Assembly: GCF_965203655.1 (NCBI RefSeq)
Contig: NZ_CBDBDD010000005.1
Coordinates: forward strand, 300,336 to 364,335
Source of the DNA: Poriferisodalis sp965203655
Lineage (GTDB): Bacteria; Actinomycetota; Acidimicrobiia; Acidimicrobiales; Poriferisodalaceae
DNA length: 64,000 bases
Direction: 5' to 3'
The notes under the pieces were generated by a model that saw only the letters and a list, made by a program, of their open reading frames with translations, was not told the origin of the DNA and did not search any database. Positions 49,957-57,648 of this stretch are shown here, one piece after another. The stretch's first letter is position 1, and each line of letters opens with the position of its first letter. Position numbers and translations under genes: made by a program.

Positions 49957-51225
49957 TCAAGCCTCCCGAGCGTGCAGATGCTCGGCCACGATCTCCAGCG
50001 GGTGGCGCACGTCGAGTCCCACCGCTCGCAGGTGCAGTGTGCACCCGGGGTTTGCGCTGGCCACAACGCTCGCACCGGTGCGTTCTATGGCCGCCACCTT
50101 GCGCTCCCGCACTGCTCCGGCAACCTCGGGATGCTGTTGGGAGTACGCACCCCCAGCGCCGCAGCAGAGCCCCTCGTCGTCGAGCTCGACGACCTCGAAG
50201 TACCGGCTGAGCACCGTTCGCACGGGCAGGTGCGCCTGCTGGACGTGGCGCAGGTGGCACGGGTCTTGGACTGCGACTTGCAGCGGCGTTGAGCTATCGG
50301 CATCTGAGGCATCTGGCGGCAGGTCGTCGACCCGCGCGGCCAGCCACTCGTGCACGTCTTGGACTCGCGCTGCGAAACGTCGGGCCTCGTCGGTGCCCAG
50401 CAGGTGGCCGTATTCCTTCATCGTGGCGCCGCAGCCCGCCGAGTCGATCAGGATCGGGGCCTCGCCGGGAAGCGCTGCCATCACCTTGCGCGCAAGTCGT
50501 CGGGTGTCAGAGGCCAGACCCGCGTGGAGATGCAGCGACCCGCAGCACGAAGCGCCCGCCGGGGGCAGCGCAACGCCGGCACCGGCGGCCTCGATCACAG
50601 ACTGCACAGCCCGGTGGGTGTCACGCATCCAGGCGTCCATGACACACCCGGTGAAGAGCCAGACATCGTCACCGCTGGCGGTGAGCGGCGACTGGCGCAC
50701 CGGCACACGCGGCAGCGAGGCGGTCATGGCAGCGAGCTGACGGAACGGGCGCGCACGGCCCACGAGAGCTACCAAGCGCATCAGGCCGAGCCGTTGGGAC
50801 AGCCCCAGCAGGCGGGATCCCAAGCCGAGCAGCCGGGGCATGCCCAGCGCGCGGTAGGCGAGCCGCCGGAGGCGGGGCTGGTAGCGAGTCTGGGTCGCCA
50901 AGGCCTCGCGGGTGGTTTCCATCATGCGGCCGTAGTGGACTCCGGCGGGGCAGGCCGTCTCGCAGCCGAGGCACTGGATGCACGCGTCCATGAACTCCAC
51001 GAACGCGTCATCGGCCTCGCCCCGCTCGGCGACATCGCGCATGAGTGCGATACGGCCGCGCGGAGAAGCCGATTCCTCGCCGGTCACCCGGTACGTCGGG
51101 CAATGCGGCAGGCACATGCCGCACGCAACGCACGAAGCAAGCGTGTCGCTGTCAATGTCGAGCTGCAGCGGGAACGTGCCCACGGGGCTCACTGCGCCCG
51201 ACCGTTCGCCCACCGGACTCACCAT
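49957..51225 (-). CDS. glcF: glycolate oxidase iron-sulfur subunit
   Basis: 422 residues. Two [4Fe-4S] motifs at the N-terminus, SCVACGMCLPHCPT and ACIQCLGCETACPAG, then two CCG domains: VWLFTGCVMDAWMR with GASCCGSLHLHAG, and QDPCHLRHVQ with GLCCGAGGAYSQQHPE. It carries electrons from the flavin subunits to the respiratory chain. ATG 51225 overlaps the glcE stop by 7 bases. The cytoplasmic side of the membrane is the expected location. Confidence 0.92.
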   Translation of the reverse strand: MVSPVGERSGAVSPVGTFPLQLDIDSDTLASCVACGMCLPHCPTYRVTGEESASPRGRIALMRDVAERGEADDAFVEFMDACIQCLGCETACPAGVHYGRMMETTREALATQTRYQPRLRRLAYRALGMPRLLGLGSRLLGLSQRLGLMRLVALVGRARPFRQLAAMTASLPRVPVRQSPLTASGDDVWLFTGCVMDAWMRDTHRAVQSVIEAAGAGVALPPAGASCCGSLHLHAGLASDTRRLARKVMAALPGEAPILIDSAGCGATMKEYGHLLGTDEARRFAARVQDVHEWLAARVDDLPPDASDADSSTPLQVAVQDPCHLRHVQQAHLPVRTVLSRYFEVVELDDEGLCCGAGGAYSQQHPEVAGAVRERKVAAIERTGASVVASANPGCTLHLRAVGLDVRHPLEIVAEHLHAREA

Positions 51226-52211
51226 GCCCTCCGGCCGGGATTGAGCCGATCGTGGGGATCAAGTCGCTGCTTGAGCTGCGTCATCAGCGCAGCATTGGTC
51301 GACGAGACCAGCGCAGCTTGTACTGGTTCGTCGCGATGCACCAGACCAACGCCGACCTCAGCAATCCACCCGTCAGGCGTGCCTGCGAGCTCACGCAGAC
51401 CCGATGGCGTGCGCGATTCGCGGCCGGGCCCGGGAATCGTCGGCGGACCGTCGCTGGGACCAAAGCCCGCAGATTCAAGCTTGGCGGCCTCTGCCGCTAC
51501 GTCAGCCGGATCGCCTTCCAGCAGGATCCAGGTACGCCTGCCGTCCCACAAGATGCTGCTGGGCCGGTACAGCAGATCGAAGGCGGCAAACGGATCGCCG
51601 TCGCCCGTGAGCCACTGCGACGCCTCGGGCACCGGCAGAGTCCGCAGGATCACCTCGGCGAGCAAGCCCAGCGTGCCAAGCGACCCCACCAGCAGGCGAG
51701 CCAAGTCGTACCCCGAGACGTTCTTCACCGTGGGTCCGCCCGCGGTGACCACCTTGCCGGAGGCATCCACGTGGCGTGTCTGCAAGACGAGATCGCGCAC
51801 GTGGCCGTAACGAAGCCTGCGGTGCCCGCCGAACCCGCACGCCAGCACACCGCCCACGGTCGCTGCGTCGTCGGCAGGATCGAGCGGGACCATCTGGCCG
51901 GTTCGAGCGAGATGCGCCGACAGTTCGGCCACGGTCGTGCCGGCACCGCAGCGAACCGTCATCTCCGACGGCTCGTGCTCCCATACGCCCGCAGGTGCGC
52001 GGACTTCACGCGCCTCCGCATGCGGACAGCCGCCGACGTCCCAATGCGTCCGGGCGCCCACCACGGTGACCGGATCGCAGCTGCCAACCTCGCGGGCAAA
52101 CGCTGTCACCTCCGCGGCAATGTTCGCGGCGAGGCTGGCACCGACCTCGGGCGGCCCTGTGCTCGCATGCGCGGATGGCGGCGCGCCGCCGCTGCTCGGC
52201 TGCGAACTCAC
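51219..52211 (-). CDS. glcE: glycolate oxidase FAD-binding subunit GlcE
   Basis: About 330 residues. GTG 52211 overlaps the glcD stop as GTGA and is preferred over an earlier ATG at 52256. The PCMH FAD domain has PVTVVGARTHWDVGG, TVRCGAGTTVAELSAHLA, DDAATVGGVLACGFGGHRR and VTAGGPTVKNVSGYDLARLL. It lacks the C-terminal part of GlcD, as usual for GlcE. It binds FAD and works as the second flavin subunit of the GlcDEF complex that oxidises glycolate to glyoxylate. Confidence 0.9.
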   Translation of the reverse strand: MSSQPSSGGAPPSAHASTGPPEVGASLAANIAAEVTAFAREVGSCDPVTVVGARTHWDVGGCPHAEAREVRAPAGVWEHEPSEMTVRCGAGTTVAELSAHLARTGQMVPLDPADDAATVGGVLACGFGGHRRLRYGHVRDLVLQTRHVDASGKVVTAGGPTVKNVSGYDLARLLVGSLGTLGLLAEVILRTLPVPEASQWLTGDGDPFAAFDLLYRPSSILWDGRRTWILLEGDPADVAAEAAKLESAGFGPSDGPPTIPGPGRESRTPSGLRELAGTPDGWIAEVGVGLVHRDEPVQAALVSSTNAALMTQLKQRLDPHDRLNPGRRAW

Positions 52212-53653
52212 ACCCAAGCACCTTCGGGCACATGCTGGTGGAATGAGTCGCTGCAACGCGAGCCCGACGGGATGATCTTGAGGGGGTTGGCGAGCCCTTC
52301 GGGATCGAACGTTTCGCGCACCACGTCCTGGGTGTACATGTCGTGGGCACTGAACATCATCCCCATGTACTCCCGCTTCTCCAAGCCGATCCCGTGCTCG
52401 CCGGTGAGCACGCCACCGGCTTCGATGGACGCAGCAACGATGTCACGGCCCGCTGCTTTCACGCGCTCGTCCACGCCGGGCTCGCGCCGGTCGAACGCCA
52501 GGATCGGATGCAGGTTCCCGTCGCCGGCGTGGAAAACGTTGACGGCGATCAAACCGTAGGCATCAGCGATCCGGTACACCTTCTCGAGCACTTCGGTGAG
52601 CTTCGAGCGGGGCACGACCGTGTCGTGGAGGTAGTAGTCGGGCTTGATCCGCGCCACTGCTCCGAAGGCGTTCTTGCGACCTTTCCACAGCAGCGCCCGC
52701 TCGGCGTCGTCTGCCGCGACTCGCACGTGGCCGACGTGGTGTTTCAGCGCCACCTCTCGCACGATCTCCACGCCCGCCTCGACCCCGCCCGGCAAGCCGT
52801 CCAACTCCACCAGCAGCACCGCAGCGGCCTCGGTCGGGTAGCCGGCGTGGGCAAATGCCTCCACGATCTCGATGGCGCGCTGGTCCATCATTTCCAGCGC
52901 CGAGGGCACCAGCCCAGCCGCGATGATGGCGCTGACTGCCGCGGAGCCCTCGCTGACATCGTCGAAGTCCAGCAGCAGGGTCCGCACCGCTGGCGCATTC
53001 GGCGTCAGCCGCACCGCGGCCTTGGTGGCAATGCCCATGGTGCCTTCAGACCCGACGAAGAGCCCGCGCAGGTCGAATCCCGGCGGCTCAGCGTCCACCC
53101 CGCCGAAGACGGTCGTCTCGCCGGACGGCAGCACCACTTCGAGCGCCGAGATGTGCGCTGTTGTCACGCCGTACGCCAGGCAGTGCGGCCCGCCGGAGTT
53201 GTTTGCGATGTTCCCGCCGATCGAGCAGACCTGCTGGCTGGAGGGATCCGGTGCGAAGTGGAAGCCGTGCGGGGCCAGCGCGCGGGACAGGTCGAGGTTC
53301 AGCACTCCCGGTTCGACCCAGGCAATCCGGTTGGCGGTGTCGATCTCGACGATGCGGTCCATCTTCGAGGTAGCCACCACGACCGGGCGACCGACGGGCA
53401 CCGCTCCCCCGGTCAAGCCCGTTCCCGAGCCACGAGCCAAAAACGGCCGGCTGTGGTGCCGGCAGACGCGCACGATCTCGGCAACTTCGGCGGCAGACTC
53501 CGGCAGGCACACGATCGCCGGCGGGCTGCCCTCGATCGAGCCATCCCGGCTGTACAAGCCTCGTTCGAAGTCGTTGTCGCGGGCCCGGTCGCCGAGCACC
53601 CCACGCAGGTCAGCAAGCAGGGCCCCATCGGCCGCGTTGTCCTCGGAAGTCAC
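52208..53653 (-). CDS. glcD: glycolate oxidase subunit GlcD, FAD-linked
   Basis: About 481 residues from GTG 53653. PCMH domain with FLARGSGTGLTGGAVPVG, IAWVEPGVLNLDLSRAL, SIGGNIANNSGGPHCLAYG and FVGSEGTMGIATKAAVRLT. The C-terminal FAD-oxidase domain has DYYLHDTVVPRSKL, VFHAGDGNLHPILAF and GGVLTGEHGIGLEKREYMG. It is the catalytic subunit for oxidising glycolate, or a related 2-hydroxy acid such as D-lactate. First gene of the operon; divergent from the Cys-rich protein with 29 bases between. Confidence 0.92.
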   Translation of the reverse strand: MTSEDNAADGALLADLRGVLGDRARDNDFERGLYSRDGSIEGSPPAIVCLPESAAEVAEIVRVCRHHSRPFLARGSGTGLTGGAVPVGRPVVVATSKMDRIVEIDTANRIAWVEPGVLNLDLSRALAPHGFHFAPDPSSQQVCSIGGNIANNSGGPHCLAYGVTTAHISALEVVLPSGETTVFGGVDAEPPGFDLRGLFVGSEGTMGIATKAAVRLTPNAPAVRTLLLDFDDVSEGSAAVSAIIAAGLVPSALEMMDQRAIEIVEAFAHAGYPTEAAAVLLVELDGLPGGVEAGVEIVREVALKHHVGHVRVAADDAERALLWKGRKNAFGAVARIKPDYYLHDTVVPRSKLTEVLEKVYRIADAYGLIAVNVFHAGDGNLHPILAFDRREPGVDERVKAAGRDIVAASIEAGGVLTGEHGIGLEKREYMGMMFSAHDMYTQDVVRETFDPEGLANPLKIIPSGSRCSDSFHQHVPEGAWV

Positions 53654-53682
53654 GCCCCGACCGTACCGTAGGCTCGGGGCGG

Positions 53683-54447
53683 ATGGCTTCTGATATCGGT
53701 GTGGGTTCCGATGGCTGGAGCCTGGGCGACGACACCCGGGAGTGGCTGTCGCTGGAAGATCCGCTCGAACATCGCACCTGGCTGTTCGATGTGACGTTTC
53801 TCGCCAGCGACTGGACGTGCATCTACGGCGCCGGCTGCCCCGGCATCGACATCGAACCGGCACCCGAGCTGGCGCTGGGCTGCTGCAGCCACGGCGCCTA
53901 TCTCAACGGCCACGACGACCTTGCGCACGTCCGGGAGATGATCGCCGAACTCGACGCGGAGATCTGGCAGCACCGCCGCGATCCCGCAGAGGCGCTCTGG
54001 CAGGACAGTGAAGGTTGGTGGCGCACCCAAGTGGTCGACGGGGCGTGCGTGTTCGCAAACCGAGCCAATTACCCCGCAGGCGCCGGCTGCGCGTTCCACC
54101 TGCTGGCTGAGCGCGCCGGCCGGCGGCCGATGGACACCAAGCCCGAGATCTGCTGGCAGGCGCCGCTGCGCCGCGAGGACCACGAGACCGTCACCGGCCA
54201 CGTCTACACGATGGTGCGGGAATGGGAACTGCGCGACTGGGGCGGCCCCGATACCGATGTCGCCTGGTGGTGCACGTCCGCCGAGATCGCCCACATCGGC
54301 ACCCAGCCCGTGTTCAGGGCCCTCCGCGACGAGCTGACAGCGATCTGCGGACCGACGATCTACGCCGAGCTGCGTACCCAACTCGACCAGCGCGTCGCCT
54401 CAGCCCAGCTACTCCCCCACCCTGCAGTCCGCCGCCCCGGCGGCTAG
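53683..54447 (+). CDS. conserved actinobacterial Cys-rich protein of unknown function
   Basis: 254 residues. Cys-rich N-terminal part: WLFDVTFLASDWTCIYGAGC, PGIDIEPAPELALGCCSHGA; then FANRANYPAGAGCAFHLLA, KPEICWQAPLRRE and AWWCTSAEIAHIG. The spacing of Cys and His suggests a metal site comparable to zinc/iron-chelating YkgJ-like proteins, but I cannot name a family with confidence. Similar phrases occur widely in actinobacterial hypothetical proteins. Its TAG stop directly abuts the stop of the convergent small gene. Confidence 0.75.
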   Translation: MASDIGVGSDGWSLGDDTREWLSLEDPLEHRTWLFDVTFLASDWTCIYGAGCPGIDIEPAPELALGCCSHGAYLNGHDDLAHVREMIAELDAEIWQHRRDPAEALWQDSEGWWRTQVVDGACVFANRANYPAGAGCAFHLLAERAGRRPMDTKPEICWQAPLRREDHETVTGHVYTMVREWELRDWGGPDTDVAWWCTSAEIAHIGTQPVFRALRDELTAICGPTIYAELRTQLDQRVASAQLLPHPAVRRPGG

Positions 54448-54720
54448 TCAGGCGCTCTCGCGCTGGGGGGCCTCTTCGTCAGCGTCGGCATCGAAGTCGG
54501 CGTATTTGGCTTCGAGATCCGAATAGTCGTCGTACTTGTCGGCAAGATGGCCGTACTGGTCGTCGGGAGCCGATTCCTCGTCGACCATGTCACGATCTCC
54601 GGGCTCCACCCCGAAACGGTCGGAGTTGTCGAAGTCGTAGTCCTCGATGGTGAAACGCTCCGCCGTGGCCCGCTGGAACTTGCGAGCCTCTTCATAGCGG
54701 CGATGTCGACCCTTCTTCAC
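54448..54720 (-). CDS. small highly charged protein
   Basis: 90 residues. A basic start (MKKGRHRRYEEARKFQRAT) leads into a strongly acidic remainder with DYDFDNSDRFGVEPGDRD and KYDDYSDLEAKYADFDADAD. The layout (basic head, acidic disordered tail) resembles small actinobacterial proteins such as DUF3073, but the match is not strong enough to assign. It may bind nucleic acid or ribosomes with its head. Ends exactly next to the convergent gene's stop with no gap. Confidence 0.65.
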   Translation of the reverse strand: MKKGRHRRYEEARKFQRATAERFTIEDYDFDNSDRFGVEPGDRDMVDEESAPDDQYGHLADKYDDYSDLEAKYADFDADADEEAPQRESA

Positions 54721-54775
54721 CGGCTGGCTCCTCGTGCTCGACTGCGAGGCTTCGTTTGCCTGCGTCCGGATGTGC

Positions 54776-54796
54776 CCCTATCCGCGGCGGATAGGG
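54776..54796. promoter_or_regulatory. 21-bp near-perfect palindrome
   Basis: CCCTATCCGC, G, GCGGATAGGG: ten-base arms with a single centre base. It lies 55 bases upstream of the small charged-protein gene and 70 bases after the rnd stop on the same strand. Its tight symmetry suits a dimer-bound operator for the small gene; as RNA it could be part of a terminator for rnd, although no T-run follows. Confidence 0.5.
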
Positions 54797-54866
54797 CATC
54801 TGTGTTCTACGAAGTGCCCTGCCACCCTACCGTTTGGGGCGCGGCGCTGCGTGTCATTCGCACTGT

Positions 54867-56162
54867 TCACCGCACCCCGCCGGGCCGCGGCTCAAGCTGC
54901 AGGCCAGCCGACGGATCAAACGCAAGTGCGGCCTCGCCCGCCAGCAGCGACCTGATGCCGTCGCCCACCACTTCGGCCCGCCAGCCCAAGCTCAGCTTCG
55001 ATGCCGGATCGCCGGCGAGCAGCGCGGCGATGTCGGAGCGGGTTGCCAGCAGGCTGCGATCGATGCCCTCCGAGCGTGCCACTTCGTCGACCCAGGCGCC
55101 CACGAGAGGGACTGCCGGTTGCAGCGCAGCATCCACGTTGGGTCCCGCCGGCAGCGCACTGGCTGGGATGTCGCCCGGCGCCATGTCGAGACCGCGCTGC
55201 ACCTCGGCCATGATCCGATCGCCGGCCGCGCCGCGGAATTGACCGCCGTCCACCCCCCGCAAGCCGCCGAGATCATCGATGCTGCGGGGGCGGCGCTGCG
55301 CGATCGACAGCAGCGCCATATCCGACAGCACGAAGCGCACCGGGATGTCCCGTTCGCTGGCCGTGCGCTCGCGCCAGGCAGCCAGCCGGTACGCCACCGC
55401 TCGCTGAGGCCCGCGCAGCTGGCGTGCTCCCTTGATCCGGGTCCACGCTTGGGCAGGATCGGGCGGCGGACCGGGAGGTCGTCTCCACTGCTCGCACTCG
55501 TCGAGCGCCCACTGCCAGCGATCCCGCGCCGTCAGCCGGGAGCGCAGCTCGTCAAGCAGGGGGATCAAGTACGCCACATCGTCGGCCGCGTAGCGCTGCT
55601 GGGCCGGTCGCAGCGGCCGCTCGAACCAGTCGGTCAGCCGGTTGCCTTTGGCCAGCCGCACGCCGAGCAGGCGATCGGCGAGCGCCGCCAGCGACGGTGT
55701 ACTCATGCCCAGAAAGCCGGCAGCTACTTGAGTGTCGAAGAGCCTCGACGGGATGGCGTCGCACTCTTGGGAAAGCACCTCGATGTCCTGCGCGCACGCG
55801 TGCATGACCACGAGCGCATCAGCCGCCAGCACATCGCCCAGCACCGTGACATCGGTGGTGGTGGGATCGATGAGCGCGACCCGTTCGTCGAAGGCAACCT
55901 GCACCAGCGCCAACTGCGGTCGGTAGCTGCGCTCACGGTGGAACTCGGTGTCGATGGCCATGCAGTCAGTGGCGAGCAGATCGGCGACCAGTGCCTCGAG
56001 GCCCGCTTGCGTGTCGACCCATTCGTGCTGCGATGCATCCCGGCGAGATGAGCCGCTGCGGCGCCGGTGGTTGCGAGACGAGTCCTGGCGAGACGAGTCG
56101 CTGCGAGGCGAGGCCTGGCGAGACGAGTCGCTGTGGCGGCGCCGGTCGTTGCGACGTGCCAT
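54867..56162 (-). CDS. rnd: ribonuclease D family 3'-5' exoribonuclease
   Basis: 431 residues. DEDD-y exonuclease: AIDTEFHRERSYRPQLAL (motif I), VMHACAQDIEVL (motif II) and QRYAADDVAYLIPLLDEL (motif III with Tyr). Two HRDC-like regions follow (AWRERTASERDIPVRFVLSD and PAVPLVGAWVDEVARSEGID). The first ~45 residues are an Arg/Ser-rich tail with repeated SDSSRQ and RQDSSR units that RNase D normally lacks; it may bind RNA. The gene starts 5 bases after the mobA stop, as the third gene of the DUF3151-mobA-rnd operon. Confidence 0.9.
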   Translation of the reverse strand: MARRNDRRRHSDSSRQASPRSDSSRQDSSRNHRRRSGSSRRDASQHEWVDTQAGLEALVADLLATDCMAIDTEFHRERSYRPQLALVQVAFDERVALIDPTTTDVTVLGDVLAADALVVMHACAQDIEVLSQECDAIPSRLFDTQVAAGFLGMSTPSLAALADRLLGVRLAKGNRLTDWFERPLRPAQQRYAADDVAYLIPLLDELRSRLTARDRWQWALDECEQWRRPPGPPPDPAQAWTRIKGARQLRGPQRAVAYRLAAWRERTASERDIPVRFVLSDMALLSIAQRRPRSIDDLGGLRGVDGGQFRGAAGDRIMAEVQRGLDMAPGDIPASALPAGPNVDAALQPAVPLVGAWVDEVARSEGIDRSLLATRSDIAALLAGDPASKLSLGWRAEVVGDGIRSLLAGEAALAFDPSAGLQLEPRPGGVR

Positions 56163-56167
56163 GTGCG

Positions 56168-56746
56168 TCAGCCCGCTTCCGACTGGGCCGCTTCACGAGC
56201 CGCCAAGACCGCTTCGGCGGCGACGAGATCGGCGGGCGTGTTCACGTTCAGAACATCGGACGGGTTCACCGGCACGGTCGGGACGCTCTCGATGTCGAAG
56301 GCCTCCCTCGGCCCGCGCGCACCGGCCTGCAGGCCCGCTCGCAGCATCGAGAGCGATTCGTGGGCGTAGTGGCCGATGAGTGGCTCCGGGCGGTCACTGC
56401 GAGCCAACACCACCGGCGCGCGCGTGCTGTGGGCGCGTTCAACCAGGGTGGCAAGCAGCTCGGCCGGCACTGTCGGCACATCGGTCGGGCAGACGAGCAC
56501 ATCGCGGTGGCGCTCCAGCGCATCGATCAGGGCCGAGAGCGGTCCGGCTCGTGGCGAGCTGTCGGGTTCGGCCACGAGCGGCGGCGGAGGATTGCCGCCT
56601 TGCGCCACGACAGGGTCCGCGCCCGCGGCCGAAAGGGCACCGGCGACCCACAAGGCCAGGGGTTGGCCCGCCAGTTCAAGGCCGGCCTTGTCGTTGCCCA
56701 TGCGCGTGGAAGCGCCGCCGCACAGCACGACGCCGGCAGGCTTCAC
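56168..56746 (-). CDS. mobA: molybdenum cofactor guanylyltransferase
   Basis: About 192 residues from GTG 56746, overlapping the DUF3151 stop by 4 bases. Nucleotidyltransferase motifs are VVLCGGASTRMGNDKAGLEL and VLVCPTDVPTVPAELLATLV; the end has PVNPSDVLNVNTPADLVAAE, typical of MobA. It attaches GMP to molybdopterin to build the (bis-)MGD cofactor used by DMSO-reductase-type enzymes such as the one at 5703-8573. Confidence 0.88.
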   Translation of the reverse strand: MKPAGVVLCGGASTRMGNDKAGLELAGQPLALWVAGALSAAGADPVVAQGGNPPPPLVAEPDSSPRAGPLSALIDALERHRDVLVCPTDVPTVPAELLATLVERAHSTRAPVVLARSDRPEPLIGHYAHESLSMLRAGLQAGARGPREAFDIESVPTVPVNPSDVLNVNTPADLVAAEAVLAAREAAQSEAG

Positions 56747-57207
56747 GCCTGCGGCCACTCGCCTGTCGGGGGCTCGCCTCCGGGGTCGAGCTGCATCAGG
56801 AAACCGGCGCACCGGTCGGCCTCGTCGTGCTCGCCGATGGCAGCAGCGCAGCGCCCCAGGCCGAGCAGCGACCACAAGAAGCCGCTGTTGGTGGGCTCCG
56901 CCCAGCGGACGTAGCCGCTCCCCCGCCATCCGGCGGCGCGCAGCGCGTCGAGCCCCCGGTGGTACCCCACCCGGCAGTAGGCGTAGGCCTCGATGTGGCG
57001 GCCCTCGCTCGCCGCCTTGCGCCCCAGCTCCGCCCATGCCTCCAGCAGCCGCGGCCAGCGGGCTGCCACCCCCGACAGCGCAGCGCCCCGCTCGGCCACC
57101 GGCTGTGCCATCGCCGCTTCGAATGCCGCAATGGCGTCCGGAGGCGCCGGGTCCAGCACCGTCTCGGGCAGGCCGCCCGGACGAAGGTCTATGGGTGTGG
57201 CCGCCAT
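56743..57207 (-). CDS. DUF3151 family protein
   Basis: About 154 residues from ATG 57207 (a frame open to 57291 is not supported). The family core is clear: ARWPRLLEAWAELGRKAASE, AYAYCRVGYHRGLDALRAAG, WRGSGYVRWAEPTNSGF and ALGRC-type helices ending in GEHDEADRCAGFLMQLDP. DUF3151 is an actinobacterial family of unknown function with a helical-repeat look. First gene of an operon with mobA and rnd. Confidence 0.85.
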   Translation of the reverse strand: MAATPIDLRPGGLPETVLDPAPPDAIAAFEAAMAQPVAERGAALSGVAARWPRLLEAWAELGRKAASEGRHIEAYAYCRVGYHRGLDALRAAGWRGSGYVRWAEPTNSGFLWSLLGLGRCAAAIGEHDEADRCAGFLMQLDPGGEPPTGEWPQA

Positions 57208-57320
57208 GTGTGAAACCTCGTGGAGCGTCGTAAGAGCCACTTCGACTCTACTGAGCGCCTTGGCGCCGGCCCGGGAGCGGTCCACGGGCACTGCAGCGAC
57301 GCTGCGTACTCTCTGATGGA

Positions 57321-57632
57321 GTGCTGCCCGAATGGCTCGACGCCGACCGCCTGAGCATCGCTCTGGTCAGCGGGATCGCTGCTCTGGCTGCAGCGGCCTT
57401 TGTTGCGCTTCGGTTGATACGCCGGCTGATGGTGGCCGTGCTTGTCTCGGTGGTGCTGGTGGGCGGCGCAGTAGTGCTGGCCGTGCAATGGTCCGGCTTG
57501 CGCGACTGCCAGGACACCTGCTCGTGCGAGGTTTTCGGCCGCCAGGTGGAGGTGCCACAGAATCCACTGTGCGGGCCCGACCGCATCGACCCCTCCCGCA
57601 TCGACGTCGATATCGACATCGACACCGGTTAG
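57321..57632 (+). CDS. small membrane protein with a Cys-rich tail
   Basis: 103 residues from GTG 57321. Two hydrophobic segments (ALVSGIAALAAAAFVALRLI and MVAVLVSVVLVGGAVVLAV) are followed by an outside-type tail SGLRDCQDTCSCEVFGRQVE and LCGPDRIDPSRIDVDIDID, with four Cys. No family recognised. The tail could form disulfides. Convergent with pyruvate kinase; divergent from DUF3151. Confidence 0.65.
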   Translation: MLPEWLDADRLSIALVSGIAALAAAAFVALRLIRRLMVAVLVSVVLVGGAVVLAVQWSGLRDCQDTCSCEVFGRQVEVPQNPLCGPDRIDPSRIDVDIDIDTG

Positions 57633-57648
57633 GGGGGCTCAGCCTCCG

